From contig RSEE01000085.1 of the NCBI GenBank assembly GCA_003971905.1, forward strand, positions 62,001 through 126,000: a stretch of 64,000 bases of DNA. The letters run 5' to 3'. This stretch comes from Moniliella sp. 'wahieum' (Eukaryota > Basidiomycota > Moniliellomycetes > Moniliellales > Moniliellaceae). Position 1 is the first letter of the stretch, and each line of letters begins with the position of its first letter. The notes beneath the pieces were generated by a model. The model was given only the letters and a program-made list of their open reading frames with translations, searched no databases and had not been told where the DNA came from. Shown piece by piece: positions 1 to 11,032 of this stretch. The position numbers were made by a program, and so were the translations under genes.

Positions 1-170
1 TCCGCGGGAGGAAAGGACGCAGAGAGAGGACCCCTGTTGCGTAGACAAGGGTAGAGAGGAATGAGCTTAAGGTCGGATCATGCAGTGCCCGCTCGCAGAG
101 CCCGGAATCCGACAAGATGTCCGTAGTGTGGATGCTGAAGCGGGGTCCAAGCCTGCTTCTGTCTGACCCT

Positions 171-1653
171 CTAACGGAGCCAAGGAAGAATCGGTGGTGG
201 GACGGGTAGGACGCGTGTGGGCGTACCATCCCTCCCCTTCCTCGCTGCGCGGGACAAAGTGAGGGTGCCAAGAGCCATCAGCGGCACAAGTGGGGGAAGG
301 ATGAAGGGGGTGCTGGGCTGTTGAGGAGAGAGCGAAGTGGCCAGACCGGGGAGGCCACCAGGAAGTTTCCCCATGTTCAACCCCGGGGGCTCTTGGCCCT
401 GAGCAAATGCGATGCGATGCTGTAAGAGACGGGTTTGGGCTTGAGCTTGAGCTTGGGCATGGGCTTGAGCGAGCAGAACAGCTTGGGCGCCAGCGGCAGC
501 CTTGTCGGATTGGGACCGGCCCCAGGAGAGACGGATGCGAGTGCCTTGGATGGGGAGCCGGCCATGCGGTCAATGGCCCGTTGGGCATCTTGTTTTCGGG
601 AAAACGCGACAAAACACACCCTTTTCCGCGAGGAATTTTGACATAGGCAATCTCACCAAACGGCGCAAACAGTGTTCGCAGCACGTCCTCTCCCACAGCT
701 GGACCAGACCGCCGACAAAGACCGTGGCATTGTTGGGGTCAAGCGCACTGGCCGTGTCGGCATGGGACACCAGCCGCTCAGGAACGGGCCGCTTAGGCTC
801 CCGACCGAATAGGGTGTGCTTCAGACGAAGGTACGCCGGCAGTTGCCAGGGGGCAACTGGATTGGCCTGAAGCAGCATACTGGTATTCTCGTGCGGAGCA
901 TACTGCTTGGGTGGCGAGTGGGGGCCGTGCAGGGGCGTGAAGGGGTGATGGTGCTTCTGGTGTGGCAGGGGAAAGGCGCAAGGGCCGGGCAGCGGTGGAG
1001 CCGTCGAGGGCTGGATGTAGACGCCCTGCATTTCGATCAGGGCCCGCTGGGCATCGTGGGGGTCGTAGAAGCGGACAAGCCCAAAGCCACGCGACTGTGG
1101 GTCAACGGGTCGGTCATGATCTGGGCAGACGAGAGCAGGAGCGAGGCGGCACGCGTCAGCAGCGCTCGGCGGACGCAGGGGCCCACGAAGTAGAGAACGG
1201 GGACGGGGGGGGGGGGGGGGCGTACCTTGGCGCTCTTGGTGGGAGTGGAAGGGAGCAGGGGCAATGCGAGGCGGCTGTCGGTGGGGAGGAGGTGGTGGGA
1301 GGCGAGGGCGAGGGGGTGGCGGGGGGGCCAGGGGGGCGGGTGGAGGAACTGGGCGACGAGGTCTTCTTCGCGGAGGGTGTGAGCCAAGTCGGCGACAAAG
1401 ACACTGTACTCGTTGTCGTAGGGGAAGCGGGTCGGGGGGCGGCAGCACGGCGGCGGCGGCGGTTGCGGCCGACACGGCGGGGATGCGTCGGGTGGCAGGG
1501 GGGGCGGGCGAGATGGGCGGGCGGCAGCGGCAGCCCATGCGGATGCGGAGGGTGAGGGTGAATGCGCGGGGCGGATGAGGGCGAGGGCAAGGACAGGGGC
1601 AGGGGGGCAGGGGGGGCGGTGGGGGTGGCCTCGGTGAGGCGGAAGGTTGCCAT
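171..1653 (-). CDS. Nam8/Ngr1/Csx1-type RNA-binding protein (frameshifted)
   Basis: Seen: the start at 1653 (MATFRLTEATP) is followed by a Pro/Ala-rich segment and then an RRM with RNP2 YSVFVADL. Splicing out 1121-1225 (GTACGC...CCCAG) joins SAK to IMTDPLTH and RNP1 SRGFGLVRF. A second RRM reads NATVFVGGL, then LRTLFAPFGEIAYVKIP, then VAFSRKQDAQRAIDRM and GTRIRLSWGRSQSDKAAA. A Gln/Ala-rich tail ends at 171. Family knowledge: the RIRLSWGRSQ ending of the last RRM is typical of the Nam8/Ngr1/Csx1/TIA-1-like group, which acts in mRNA stability or U1 snRNP splicing. Oddities: at least three frame changes, one explained by an A run at 611-614 being one base short. A 16-G tract (1205-1220) lies in the intron. 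I see no clear third, N-terminal RRM. The exact role cannot be chosen from sequence. Confidence 0.75.
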
Positions 1654-2089
1654 GGCAGGGGCCAGGGGGGGTGGTGGTGGAGGGGGAGGGAGGGAGGATG
1701 GATGGGAGGATGGATGGATGAAAGGACGTGGGCGGAGTGGCTGGTATATGCTCCGTACGCTCAGATCGGACGCATGCATCCATGCGTGTGTGCGTGTGGG
1801 TCTGGTGGCCAGCGCCCCAGCACCAGGCCGCACACGCCCGTCACAGTCAGCCGCTGTCTGTTCCTGGCCTCCCCGCCACTGTGCCTGCCTCTCCATGGCC
1901 AACCCTATCCGTCCCAGGCGCAGCCCACACACTGGCGCAGCCTCTCAGTGCTGGCCCAAGCCACGCTGCTGTCAGCGCTCTCTCACATACACCACCAATT
2001 CAATTCATCATCCAGCGTCCTGATCGGTCGGACCAATCGTCCGAACGCGCCCACCACACAAACATCCTCTGGCGCTTAAAGTGAAAGGC

Positions 2090-2120
2090 CAAGAAGCTTG
2101 AAGCGTGAAGCGTCAAGCTT
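2090..2120. repeat. AAGCTTGAAGC / GCTTCAAGCTT palindromic word cluster
   Basis: The stretch AGAAGCTTGAAGCG ... GCGTCAAGCTTGG repeats and inverts the same 8-10 base word. The same word family recurs at 12845-12864 and 35631-35651. Confidence 0.6.
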
Positions 2121-2525
2121 GGACCAACGTTCTGACCAGCGGGAACAAGAGCACCGCAGCACCCTTGCTTGCTGATGGCGTCAATGGGGGCACTACGTTG
2201 GACCTGGCCTCAGCGCTCGCTCAGCCGCAGCATTCTCGACCCTGCCGCATCCACACTCGGTGCCATCCATATCTTGTTCGTGGGGCAGGAGGGGCAGGTC
2301 TTTTGGCCGGCCAGGGGGGCGTAGTGAGAGCAGCGGCGCCTCTCTCGCCATCCAACCGACTCCTGTATCATACACCAAACATTACGCGTTTTTAAAGCCA
2401 AAAACCCAGCTGGGTGGAGCGTTCAACATGCTGAGGTCGTGAGAGGCTGAGAGCTGAAAGGAGCCACTCAGAGCTGATCTCAGTCAGTGAGCACTCTGTT
2501 GATATCGATGACTCGATGAGGTTTC

Positions 2526-2763
2526 AACGATCAAGACGTTCAACGTTCAATTGAACATCGTCTCGGTATCTCAGCACTCTCTCAGTACATCGCCAATTCC
2601 TCTGGCATGCTGTCAGAGGGCATCCCTCGAGAAGGAAACGTTGGAACGGGAAAAGGACGTGGGCACGATCCATATTATCTCTCGCATGCTGAGAGGCACA
2701 GTAACAAAGAGAGACGGTGAAGGTGTCGTGCTTCGTCATTCAACGTTGAACGTACGTTGAACG
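2526..2763. repeat. TTCAACGTTGAA-type palindromic words
   Basis: Two clusters flank about 180 bp. One near 2537-2556 has GTTCAACGTTCAATTGAAC; the other near 2739-2763 has TTCAACGTTGAACGTACGTT. Both are built from the CAACGTTG core also found at 6432-6450, 13024-13062 and 21994-22024. Confidence 0.6.
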
Positions 2764-4344
2764 CTTTCCGCGCGTTTAGCGCACGTTTACCCGCTCACAG
2801 AGGAACAAACACCACAGTATGTCCCACATTCTCCACCTTTTGACTTCCTTCTCTGTCGCCTCGTTCCACTCCTTGTTCCTACTCTCTGCTGCTTGCACAA
2901 TCAACTCTGCCTGCTGGCTTTCATCGAGCCACAGGTTGCACCCTTACAGCTTGTTCGTCTCATCCCACACCCGTCACAGGCGCGGCCTGTGTGTTTTTTT
3001 CCTCTCGCGTCCAATTTGAGTTCGCCCCCTGCTCCCCCCCATTACCGAGTGTGTCCCTCCCCCCGGTCTATCCAATCACCTCCCCCCCCCTAAAACCGAC
3101 CAATAAGAGCCCAAAACACCCAAGCGGGCATTCATTTTGTTGCTCTCGGACCCACTCTTGAACCTTGCCCTTCTGGCTGCGCTGGCACACGTGGTGCTTC
3201 CCCCTCTTCTCCTTTTCCTTTCCCTTCCCTTCTGTCGATTTTTTCCCCTCTCTCATCGGTATCATTCCCCCATCTACACCGACGGCCTGAATCAATAAAA
3301 ATCCCCTGGAGAGGAGCACGGTGAGATCTGGCGCGCATTCGCGTAGGTGGCTTGCTACTACTGGGCTCACATCCGCCAGTCTTTTTGATGGGTCCTAGAT
3401 CCCACCAGCCCCGAGGCGGCCAAGAAAAGCATGAATAAGGGCTGAGCTGCGTCGCCGAGTACAGAATATGCCATGGCGGATCGCGAAAATGGACGAGCAG
3501 AGCAGCAGGAGCGGATGGAGCATGCACGTGACATGTGACAGTGCAAGTGACCAGTGACCGTCACTCGCCGGCAGTAACCTGCACACCGGCCCTGTGCCCT
3601 GGTGTGTGCAGGCGTTCTAAGCCGCAAGGTGAGGCTCAGCGGCGCGTCGAATAAGATGTGAGATCTGGGGCCCAATTCGCATAGGGGCCCGCTGGGGCAT
3701 GCTGGGCGCTGCTGGGGCGCTCATGCGTACGCCTCTCCACCCCACCATCCTCCCCCCCCCACTCCTCCCCACCGCATCGACCGATCTACCGTGCCAACTT
3801 GTGAGTCCTGGGCGATGCAATCCGCTTCCTACCGCCGCCCCGCTCCCCACACCACCACCACCACCATCCACCGCCTCCATCTGCCTATGCCACCGCCCCG
3901 ACCGCGCGACCCCTGCCCGACGGCAGCGATGGCAATGCCTCCCTCGGTGCGCCCGGCCGGCCGTACCGCTCACACTCGACCGGCCGTACCCTACCCGTCC
4001 GCCCCCTCCCGCGCCTGCCATTGACCTGACGCTCCCCTAGCGGGGGAGAGTGTGCGGTGGGCGCGCGGCCGGTGCGGGGGTACGAGTCGGTGCCGGAGGA
4101 TCGCAGGGGACTGGCGCGCAGCTGGTCGCAGCGTGCAGCCAGGCCCTTGGTCGCTGGTCACCAACTTGTCCGCCGTGCTACTGGGGGGGCAGCAAGCGTG
4201 GGGCCTGGCGCTGCGTCGTACGCCGTCGCATGAAGCGCGTTGGCAGGCGATTTCAGGTGGGATGCCGTGTTTGGCGCCGGGCTATGCCGCCCACCCGCTT
4301 CCAGCGGCGATTGAGGTACTTGCCCCGGGGGCTGGACGTCCGAG

Positions 4345-5204
4345 ATGGTAGCGGTGGACCGAGCGACGAACGAGGCGGTGTTTGTGTGGCAACAAGCGAG
4401 GGGCCTGTGGGAAAGGCGGTACGAGGTGGTGGATGTACGGACAGGAAGGGAGGTGGCGCAAGTGCAGCATGAGTTGGCGTCCTCGACGTTCGCGTGTTGG
4501 ATGCGCATGGGGACGATCGGCTGTGTCTGCACAAACCGTGGCCGTGGGAGGGGTGGCAAGTTAGCTACCCTACACCCAGGCGAAGCCAGTTTGCCCATCA
4601 GCTACGACCCTCAGCTGCGCACCTACCACCTCGCCCACCCGCGCGGCTCGATGGCCAAGATTCGGATCCAAACGATCGGAACCAAGATGGTGCCATCTAT
4701 TTGGTACGTAGATCCCCCCCTGTCCTTCCCTCGCATCCGCTGGGCGCGCCGGGCCCACCCTAACGGCGCACAGCACGTGGACGAACGCGAACCTCATTCC
4801 CACCCTACCCTGCTCCTACCCTAATATAACCATCTGTGCCCCCTCTGTCGGCAGTTGAGCCCAACGTGGATATCCTGCTTGCTGCCCTGATCACATTTAT
4901 CTGTGCCAAGAAGGAACGGGCTTTGGACGCCGGGGCAGTCGCCCGGGGGGTTCCTGCGCGGCAAACCTTTGAATGCGCCCTATGGTGACCCAGAAGAGAA
5001 ACTATATTACCCGCTGCTGGCGGTGGGGCGCCATCGTGCACGGCTGATGGTTGATCGTGCCTGGTTTGGAGAGGCGCCTGATTGGCGTCGTGGGGGGTTG
5101 GATCCGCTGCGGGTGAATTGTGGTGGCCCTATGGTGACCTACGTGGAAGAAGCGCTGGCCCCACGCAATGCGTCGGGGGGCCAGATGCGTTTGGGTGTGT
5201 GCTA
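4345..5204 (+). CDS. Unrecognised multi-exon gene, possibly LURP-one/tubby-C-like
   Basis: Seen: a protein-like stretch from 4345 (VDRATNEAVFVWQQARGLW, RRYEVVDVRTGREVAQVQHE) continues to LPISYDPQLRTYHLAHPRGS and MAKIRIQTIGTKMVPSIW. An intron with GTACGT starts at about 4703. After it comes EPNVDILLAALITFICAKKE, and a last open segment (PYGDPEEKLYYPLL...) stops at 5204. An upstream open segment (4052-4344) may be a further exon. Inference: the order of a D-x-x-G-x-x-V/F strand pattern, a W-rich middle and a final helix-like VDILLAALITFI recalls LURP-one/tubby C-terminal proteins. The match is weak and the splice and frame path is not settled, so treat it as a hypothetical protein. Confidence 0.35.
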
Positions 5205-6170
5205 GCGATGTGTCTGTTGAACGTTGACGGGTGTGGATGTGTTTGTATGTTATGGATGGTGTGGCTCATGAGCAGCAAAGCGGCGGAAAGGGGGCAAGGG
5301 GATGGGGTGGCAATGGGGTAGAATGATTGTGCAAGGCGAGAGGGGTGACGCAGGTGACGTCAGTGTTGGTAGCCCGTGGCCGATGGGTGGCGGGTGGCGG
5401 GTGAGTGGTGAGTGTGTTGCTTGATGGATGTGTGATGCGGTGATGCAAGGCGGGGGAGGGGCAGGCGCAGGGCAGTGCTGTGGCTGAGTACGCTGCTGGT
5501 GCCGGTGATCGATCCGGGTGATCGGTGATCAATGATTAATGATTAATGATGCAGATGCGTGATGATGCATGATGGGTGAATGATTGGTGTCGATGGATGG
5601 TCGAGCGATGATCGATGGATGATCTGCGGTCGGATGTTCGGCGTCGGGTGGCCAAGGGGGGCACTGGCGCTGTGTCCGCCTGGTGCGCCCTGCCTCGGCT
5701 CGCCTGCTCGCACTGGCAGGCACCAGCTGGGCGCTGGCACTGCCCTGGCACTCGGCCCTCGTACTCGCGTACTCGCGTTGCATTCCACCCGCGTTCGCTC
5801 GGCACTGACTCAGTGCGCGGTATCAGTGCTCGGTGCGTGAGGTACGAGTACTCGGTGAATACAGCATCCCACTGTTGCGCTCAGCGCTTCAGGCTTCAGC
5901 CTCTGCTGTTCGCTTCCTTGTTTGGTGAGGGCGATCGGGCTCCGTCGCACAGCCTGTGGCTAGTTGTTGCCAGTTGCGGTGCGCTTTTGTCTGCTCCTCT
6001 TGGCCTTCCCACACACCCACGTCCGCCTTTGTTTTCTCTGGTACGCACCGTCCACTCCTTGCTCTCCCTCCCTCCCTCCCTCCCTCCTCGTGCTCGCGCC
6101 TCTTCCATCCGCAGGCCGCTGACCCAGCGACTGTGCTTCCCCATCCCCCCCCCCCCGAACAGCGCCACCG
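5205..6170. other. Intergenic/promoter region upstream of the 63-aa gene
   Basis: It contains repetitive GATCAATGATTAATGATTAA words at 5519-5560, overlapping TACTCG/CGAGTA words at 5760-5855, and a strong CT-rich tract (5' leader-like) at 6060-6095. A 10-C run at 6150-6159 lies just before the start of the next gene. No other gene is supported. Confidence 0.5.
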
Positions 6171-6362
6171 ATGGGCAACGAAGCACCGCCGCCCGCCTAC
6201 CCGCCGCAGGGCTACGGCGAACCAGGTGGCGCCCCTGCGCCAGTCCACCTGCCCAAGCAGCGACACCATCCCAACTGCCGCGAATGCTGCCACTGCTTTG
6301 TCCAGTGGCTCGTCTGCTCGGCCATCTGGGATTTGATCTGCAACATTCCCAACATGTGCTAA
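6171..6362 (+). CDS. 63-aa Pro-rich / Cys-rich (CYSTM-like) small protein
   Basis: Seen: a single intact exon begins MGNEAPPPAYPPQGYG. It has a Pro/Gly/Tyr-rich N-terminal half and a C-terminal half with CRECCHCFVQWLVCSAIWDL and a final CNIPNMC, giving six or more cysteines within a hydrophobic stretch. The ATG follows a CT-rich tract and has a good context (ACCGATGG). Family knowledge: short proteins with a Pro-rich head and a Cys-rich hydrophobic tail occur in the CYSTM group of membrane-associated stress peptides. Inference: a membrane-associated peptide; Gly2 could be myristoylated. I do not recognise a specific orthologue. Confidence 0.55.
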   Translation: MGNEAPPPAYPPQGYGEPGGAPAPVHLPKQRHHPNCRECCHCFVQWLVCSAIWDLICNIPNMC

Positions 6363-6394
6363 GCGCTAAGCCTTAGCGCTAAGCGCAGCGAATC
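6361..6394. repeat. TAGCGCTA palindrome array at the end of the 63-aa gene
   Basis: CTTAGCGCTAAG (6372-6383) is a perfect 12-bp palindrome, flanked by two further partial copies (AAGCGCTAAG before, CTAAGCGC after). It starts at the stop codon, so it would lie in the 3' UTR. A related AAGCGCTAAGCGG occurs near 46768. Confidence 0.7.
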
Positions 6395-7736
6395 GACGGA
6401 GCCACTGTGATCGCTCATCGCTAATCATTACTCAACGTTGAGTTCAACGGAACGAGGAAAGATGAATGGTTAATGAAACCGCGTGGGGGAAACCCAATGG
6501 TCGTGGGGTAGGGCATGGGAAAGGGTCGGTGAAGGGGGGTTGGTCCATGCAGCGCTCGAGGTGGTGGTGGGTGGTGCCCAGAAAATGCGATGCACCCGTC
6601 TCGCATCGGGGTACTGTAGAGTCTCTTCTTCTACGTTGGAGGTTGCTCTATAAAGCCAGCCAATTGGATTGGCGGGGTACGTGCGACCCTTTTTCGTCGC
6701 GGCCAGAACAAGGGCCAGAAACACATGCGACACGAGCTATACCGATCATTAAGCGGCCCGCTGTGCATGAAAACGAGGTGCGGTCGCTTTGCCCCTTGGC
6801 CCAGCTCCCTGAGCCCCGACATCTTTGTCGAGTAGGGTGTTCGGGACAGCGACGGGGAAGACCTGAGCATCGGTTAGTTGTCCCTGGTCGCTCTCCCTGA
6901 GGCCTGATGAGACAAAGGGTCGCGCGGAGGAAGAAAACGTACAGGGACGAGCGCACGGGGGGAAAATAACGTTTATATAGGCGCGACAGTTCGCGTCGAG
7001 TCACCCCGGCTTGTACCCCGTCTGCTGGAAAGCGTGAAGGACGATAGCCCGATTGCCACGCGACGGCGGATGGTGGGGGGGGAGGACAGCCCGGATGCGA
7101 TGCGCGCCGCAGAGCCGTGCCCACAGCTTGGTGACCTAACGGGCAGAGAAAAAGAGCACGAGGGGGAACCGTCTTGTCCAACTGGTCCATCGGGGGGGGC
7201 AAAGAGCAGTTGTGTGTTTTTGTGATGTGGCGCGTATAGACCGGGCCTAACGGACCTGACACCTCTGACTTCCACGCCCGGGAGTTGATGCACTACCTGG
7301 TCTCTGGTTTGTGCCCCCACAACACCTCTACTGGGGTCCGGGAGCATGGAGATGGGATCGGGAACGACAACATGAGGCGAGACTGGCCCAATTGGCTGGC
7401 CAAGGTGGCAGGAATGGATGAGCATTACTTGCTCAATCGTAAGCTTGGTCCCCACTTCTTGGTCATCGCCACCGTGATTGACGTACTTTCACTCTCCTTC
7501 TCTTACTACTATAGTCTCCAAAGCGACCACAAAACTGATTTACTACAGTATTTTGCTACCCCTCTTATCTCCACCCTTCTCCCCCCCCCCCGTCCAGCTT
7601 GTGGTGGAGCCTTCCCCCCCTCTCTCCGTGGGAAACTGTCGCAGAGTCCAACCCCCTTCGGTCTCGTTTTACGTCGGTACCCTCGCGCCCTCAGTATGCC
7701 TATATCGCGTATCGGATGAACAAGTGACCTCTCTGT
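6395..7736. other. Region upstream of the retroelement remnant, no supported gene
   Basis: A TATAAA box sits at 6649-6654 (+), but no convincing coding region follows. Open frames on both strands (about 6650-7260) lack family motifs. The stretch may be flanking or internal retroelement sequence (gag side), but nothing recognisable remains. Confidence 0.35.
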
Positions 7737-8300
7737 GTGATTGGGCCTCTGGCCTACTTCATATTCCTGCAGATAGACTCTCTTTTGAGTAAAGACACTT
7801 TTGGCCTCTACTACGCGCCCGCGAACACTTTATTGGCGAGTGCCCCCACACTCCATTTAAGACGCCCTTTCTTCCGCATCTGCCGGGTATACGGGCTTTT
7901 TGGAGCCACCATTCATATGTCGGTTGGCCTCGGCAGTGCCCCTGCTACTTTGCAAGCCATGGTCAGCAACCTCATCCGGGACCTCCCCAACGTCTCGGTG
8001 TGGCAGGCATACCTTGACGAGCATGTTGCTCATCGTTTCCGACCAACGAGAGAGGGAGCCCAAGTGTCATGTTAAATTGCCGAGAGGGAGGTGCTGCGGT
8101 GGTGCCTGTTCCATATCTCAACCCCGGCCAGCGTCAGTTTCACCACACCTCCCACATCGAGTACCTGGGCCGCGTCCGATCTCCCAACGAGATCGGGATG
8201 GACCTGGCTATGGCTCGAGCCTCGCGATTAGGCCGCGGTCAACGCGCAATGCGCAAATCCTCTCGTCAAGCCCAGGCCTTGTTCTTCTCAGTGTGTTGTC
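7737..8300 (+). mobile_element. Decayed Ty3/gypsy-type reverse transcriptase fragment
   Basis: Seen: an open segment at 7737-8075 contains MSVGLGSAPATLQAMVSN, then LIRDL and, shortly after, YLDEHV. After a frame change, 8120-8230 reads HTSHIEYLGRVRSPNEIGMD. Family knowledge: gypsy reverse transcriptases carry M-P-F-G-L-x-N-A-P-A-T-F-Q, then YLDD, and about 60-80 residues later a v-x-YLGh-v-s-x-x-G-i-x-m-d-p segment, in this order. Inference: a degenerate Ty3/gypsy pol fragment. The second catalytic Asp is replaced (YLDE for YLDD), so it is inactive. No LTRs, protease, RNase H or integrase were recognised. Confidence 0.6.
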
Positions 8301-8910
8301 TTTGTTTTTCTCCGCCTCTCGGTTGGTTTTGCCAGTAGGACAGATGTCGTGGACGGCCAGTGGCGGGGCCCAGTAACCATCCGACGTAGCGGCGGGAGAG
8401 GCGTGGTCAACTAGCTTGACGTTTGAGGGGGCAATGCAAGCAGGCATTGCTGTCAGCGTGCACGTGCCACCTCGTGGCCCCCGTCTGGGCAACACAGGAA
8501 CTGCGATGATGCACAGGATGGACACTGCACAAGGCCGACGCACTGATGATGCCGATGATGTCATGGCCGACCATCGATGCCAGACTCAGTCGAGCGCGGC
8601 TTCTTGCCCCCCGGCCTTGCTGGCGGGCGCACAGCATCAGGCAGGCCATTCAATATTCATCCCTGTTGGGCCTTGGGGGTTTAGATCCTACCGGCTGCCC
8701 AATCTCCTGGGGACATTCTTAGGCCAGACAGGCTCGACCAGGGGTCTTCGTCAGCGGTGCTCACCCATTCCAGCGCGTGCTCATCATGCATCCCAGTGGG
8801 TGACACCCGCCCGCCGTCCCGCGCAGCCCATTTTTGCTTCCACCTGCGCCTGCGCCCACCTTTTGCTCCGCCCTGCCACCACCACCACCACCGCTGCCGC
8901 CCTGCCTGCC
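8301..8910. other. Promoter region of the MBOAT gene
   Basis: No gene motif is visible. ORFs here are open only because of composition. CACCACCACC-type repeats at 8876-8893 lie directly before the start codon of the downstream gene. Confidence 0.4.
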
Positions 8911-11032
8911 ATGCTGCCTGCGCCCCTCTCCGAGGCGCTCGCCCCCGCGCTCGCCCTCTGGAGTGCTGGCACCGGCACGCTCGACGGCGCGTACCAAGCG
9001 CTCGCCGACCAGCTCGGCGCCCCCGTCGACTATGTCAAGCTCTTCTCCTCCTCCTCCTTGCCTTCCCGCTCGTCATGCCCTTGCCCTACCTGCCTCCGCG
9101 TGCCAAGCACCTGACCAACATCGTCGTCTCCTGGATCTTCATGGGCCCCGTGCTGCACCTGTACGGCGGGTACGCGCAGCTGCTTGTCTCGGCCTGCCTC
9201 ACCTACGCCGTCGTCTCGGTCGGCTTGGGTGGGGCGCGGATGCCGTGGATTGTCATGTTTGCCCAGATGGCCCATCTGCTGGTCAACCACCTCATCCGCC
9301 AATTCGGAAACATCCCCTCACCGAAGTGGAGATCACCTCGATGCAGAGATGGTGCTGGTGATGAATCTGACCACGTTTGCGTGGGACTGCTACGATGGCC
9401 AGCACCGGCCCCTAGCCGAGCTGGACGCATGGCAGCGCAAGTCGCGCATCACGACCATGCCCTCGCTCATGGAGTTTTTGGGGTACGCGTTTTACTTTCC
9501 TGGCGTGCTCATTGGTCCTGCCACGCGCTTTGTCGACTACCAAGCTTGGGCCGAAGGCCGCTTCTATACCACGCCTCCCACCGAACCTGTGCCACATCGT
9601 GGGGCCCAAAGACGCTGCGAAGCGCGCGTTGTCCCAAGAGCCTCTGTCGCTACAGAAGTCCATTCCGCCAGGCCGGTGGACCAAGGCGGCGCGGCAAGTG
9701 GTGCTAGGGCTGGCTTGTACGGGACTGTTCATGACAATGGGCAGCAAGTACAGCTACATGCGCTTGACCCAGCCGGCCGCCCAGGGCGGCGTGGCTGATA
9801 TATCATTTGGGAAGCGCATGTTGTTCATTCAGCTGGCTGGCTTGGCGGCCCGGACCAAGTACTATGGCGTTTGGTCTCTCACCGACGGGGCTTGCGTGGT
9901 GAGCGGGTTGGGGTTCAATGGGTACGCCCCGGCCTCGCCTAGTAAGCGGACGGGAGAGAGGGACCATTGGGTAGCCCAATGGAATCGGTGTTTGAACGTG
10001 GACATTCTGCACATTGAATTGGCCAACAATTGGAAGGAAGTGCTGGACCATTGGAACATCAACACCAACATCTGGCTTCGCAACAATGTCTACAAGCGTC
10101 TCGTCCCGCCCGGGGCCAAGCCAGGCTTTGCCGCGAGCATGCTCACCTTCCTCACTTCGGCCTTTTGGCATGGTGTGTCGCCCGGGTATTACCTTGCGTT
10201 CGTCTTGGCTGGCCTTTTCTCTGCGCTGGCCAAGAACATCCGTCGCCACCTCCGTCCGCTGTTCTTTGAAGACCCACACACGCCCAACCCGTCACTGCGC
10301 GTGCGCGTGCGCGCCGTACCCAAGCCAAGGTGCTGCGTAAAAGCTGCTGCACTTGTCAGAAGAAGTGGGGGACGAAGGGGACGAGCAGACAGTGAAGGAG
10401 ATGGACGATGTACTGCTGCGAGCCGGCTCAAGTTCTCTCTCACCCCGTATCGGGAGCGACGACACCGAACCCCAACATGTCTGTACCCTTTCCGCTACCG
10501 CACGGCCCGGACGCCGTGCCGTCACTGGCAAAGTTGCTGTCGAACCCCGACCTATTCAGCTCGTTGGGACCACGGTACACGAAAGGGCAACTGCTCTATT
10601 CGGCGCTCAGTGTGGTTGCGACGCAAACCACGCTCAACTTTACCGTTGCGCCCTTCCTTGTCCTGGACTGGCACAGCTCGACCCAAGCGTACGCCGCGGC
10701 ACGCTGGTACGGGCTCTGGGTTGCCGCCGCTGGGCTGGTGGCGTTCCAGCTGGGCCTGGCCGTGTACTGGACCGCTGGACGAGCAAACGGGGCCCGCCTC
10801 GCTGCCTCCCGCCCACCCGCTCTCTCTCGCCTGCGCCCTCGGCATCCGACTCGGACGTCCATGCGCGCGCGTCGGGCGTCGAGGCGTCCCAGAGCCAGAC
10901 CAACGCTGTGCAGCGCTCAACCAACCCGCTGCCCGACCTGGCTGGGCTGGCGAACGACAGCGTGCAGGACAAGGTGGCAGAGGCCAAGCAGCACTGCAGG
11001 ACGCACTGGCCTCGCCGACAAAGTCAAAGTGA
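8911..11032 (+). CDS. ALE1: Ale1/Slc4-type MBOAT lysophospholipid acyltransferase (frameshifted)
   Basis: Seen: the start is MLPAPLSEALAP. Hydrophobic segments follow (VMPLPYLPPRAKHLTNIVVS, LLVSACLTYAVVSVGL), then MNLTTFAWDCYDG and FLGYAFYFPGVLIGPATRF. Next come WNRCLNVDILHIELANNWKE, TNIWLRNNVYKRL and TSAFWHGVSPGYYLAF, the last with the MBOAT active-site His. It ends with more membrane segments and a Lys-rich tail (ALASPTKSK). Family knowledge: Ale1/LPCAT MBOAT enzymes acylate lysophospholipids and lysophosphatidate in the ER; the conserved Asn region and FWHG His are catalytic, and the Lys tail fits ER retention. Oddities: at least five frame changes, near 9060, 9320, 9590, 10330-10440 and 10990, all between family blocks. 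No block is missing, which favours indel errors over a dead gene. Confidence 0.85.

Larger units (their letters stand above)
1654..3898. other. Intergenic region with palindromic words, no supported gene
   Basis: There is no ORF with family resemblance. The region holds a CT/GA-rich promoter-like stretch near 1660-1730, three clusters of palindromic words (listed separately), a C-rich stretch ending in a 10-C run near 3083-3092 and a pyrimidine-rich block at 3170-3270. The longer open frames here are low-complexity purine/pyrimidine translations. Confidence 0.5.

Noticed and set aside
570..1538. 322-codon Pro-rich minus-strand frame taken as one protein
   Set aside because: Only its parts that coincide with RRM pieces are real. 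The Pro-rich start is an out-of-frame reading of the true N-terminus and intron.
3132..3527. 131-codon minus-strand ORF
   Set aside because: It is a purine-rich low-complexity translation without motif and is not supported by splice signals.
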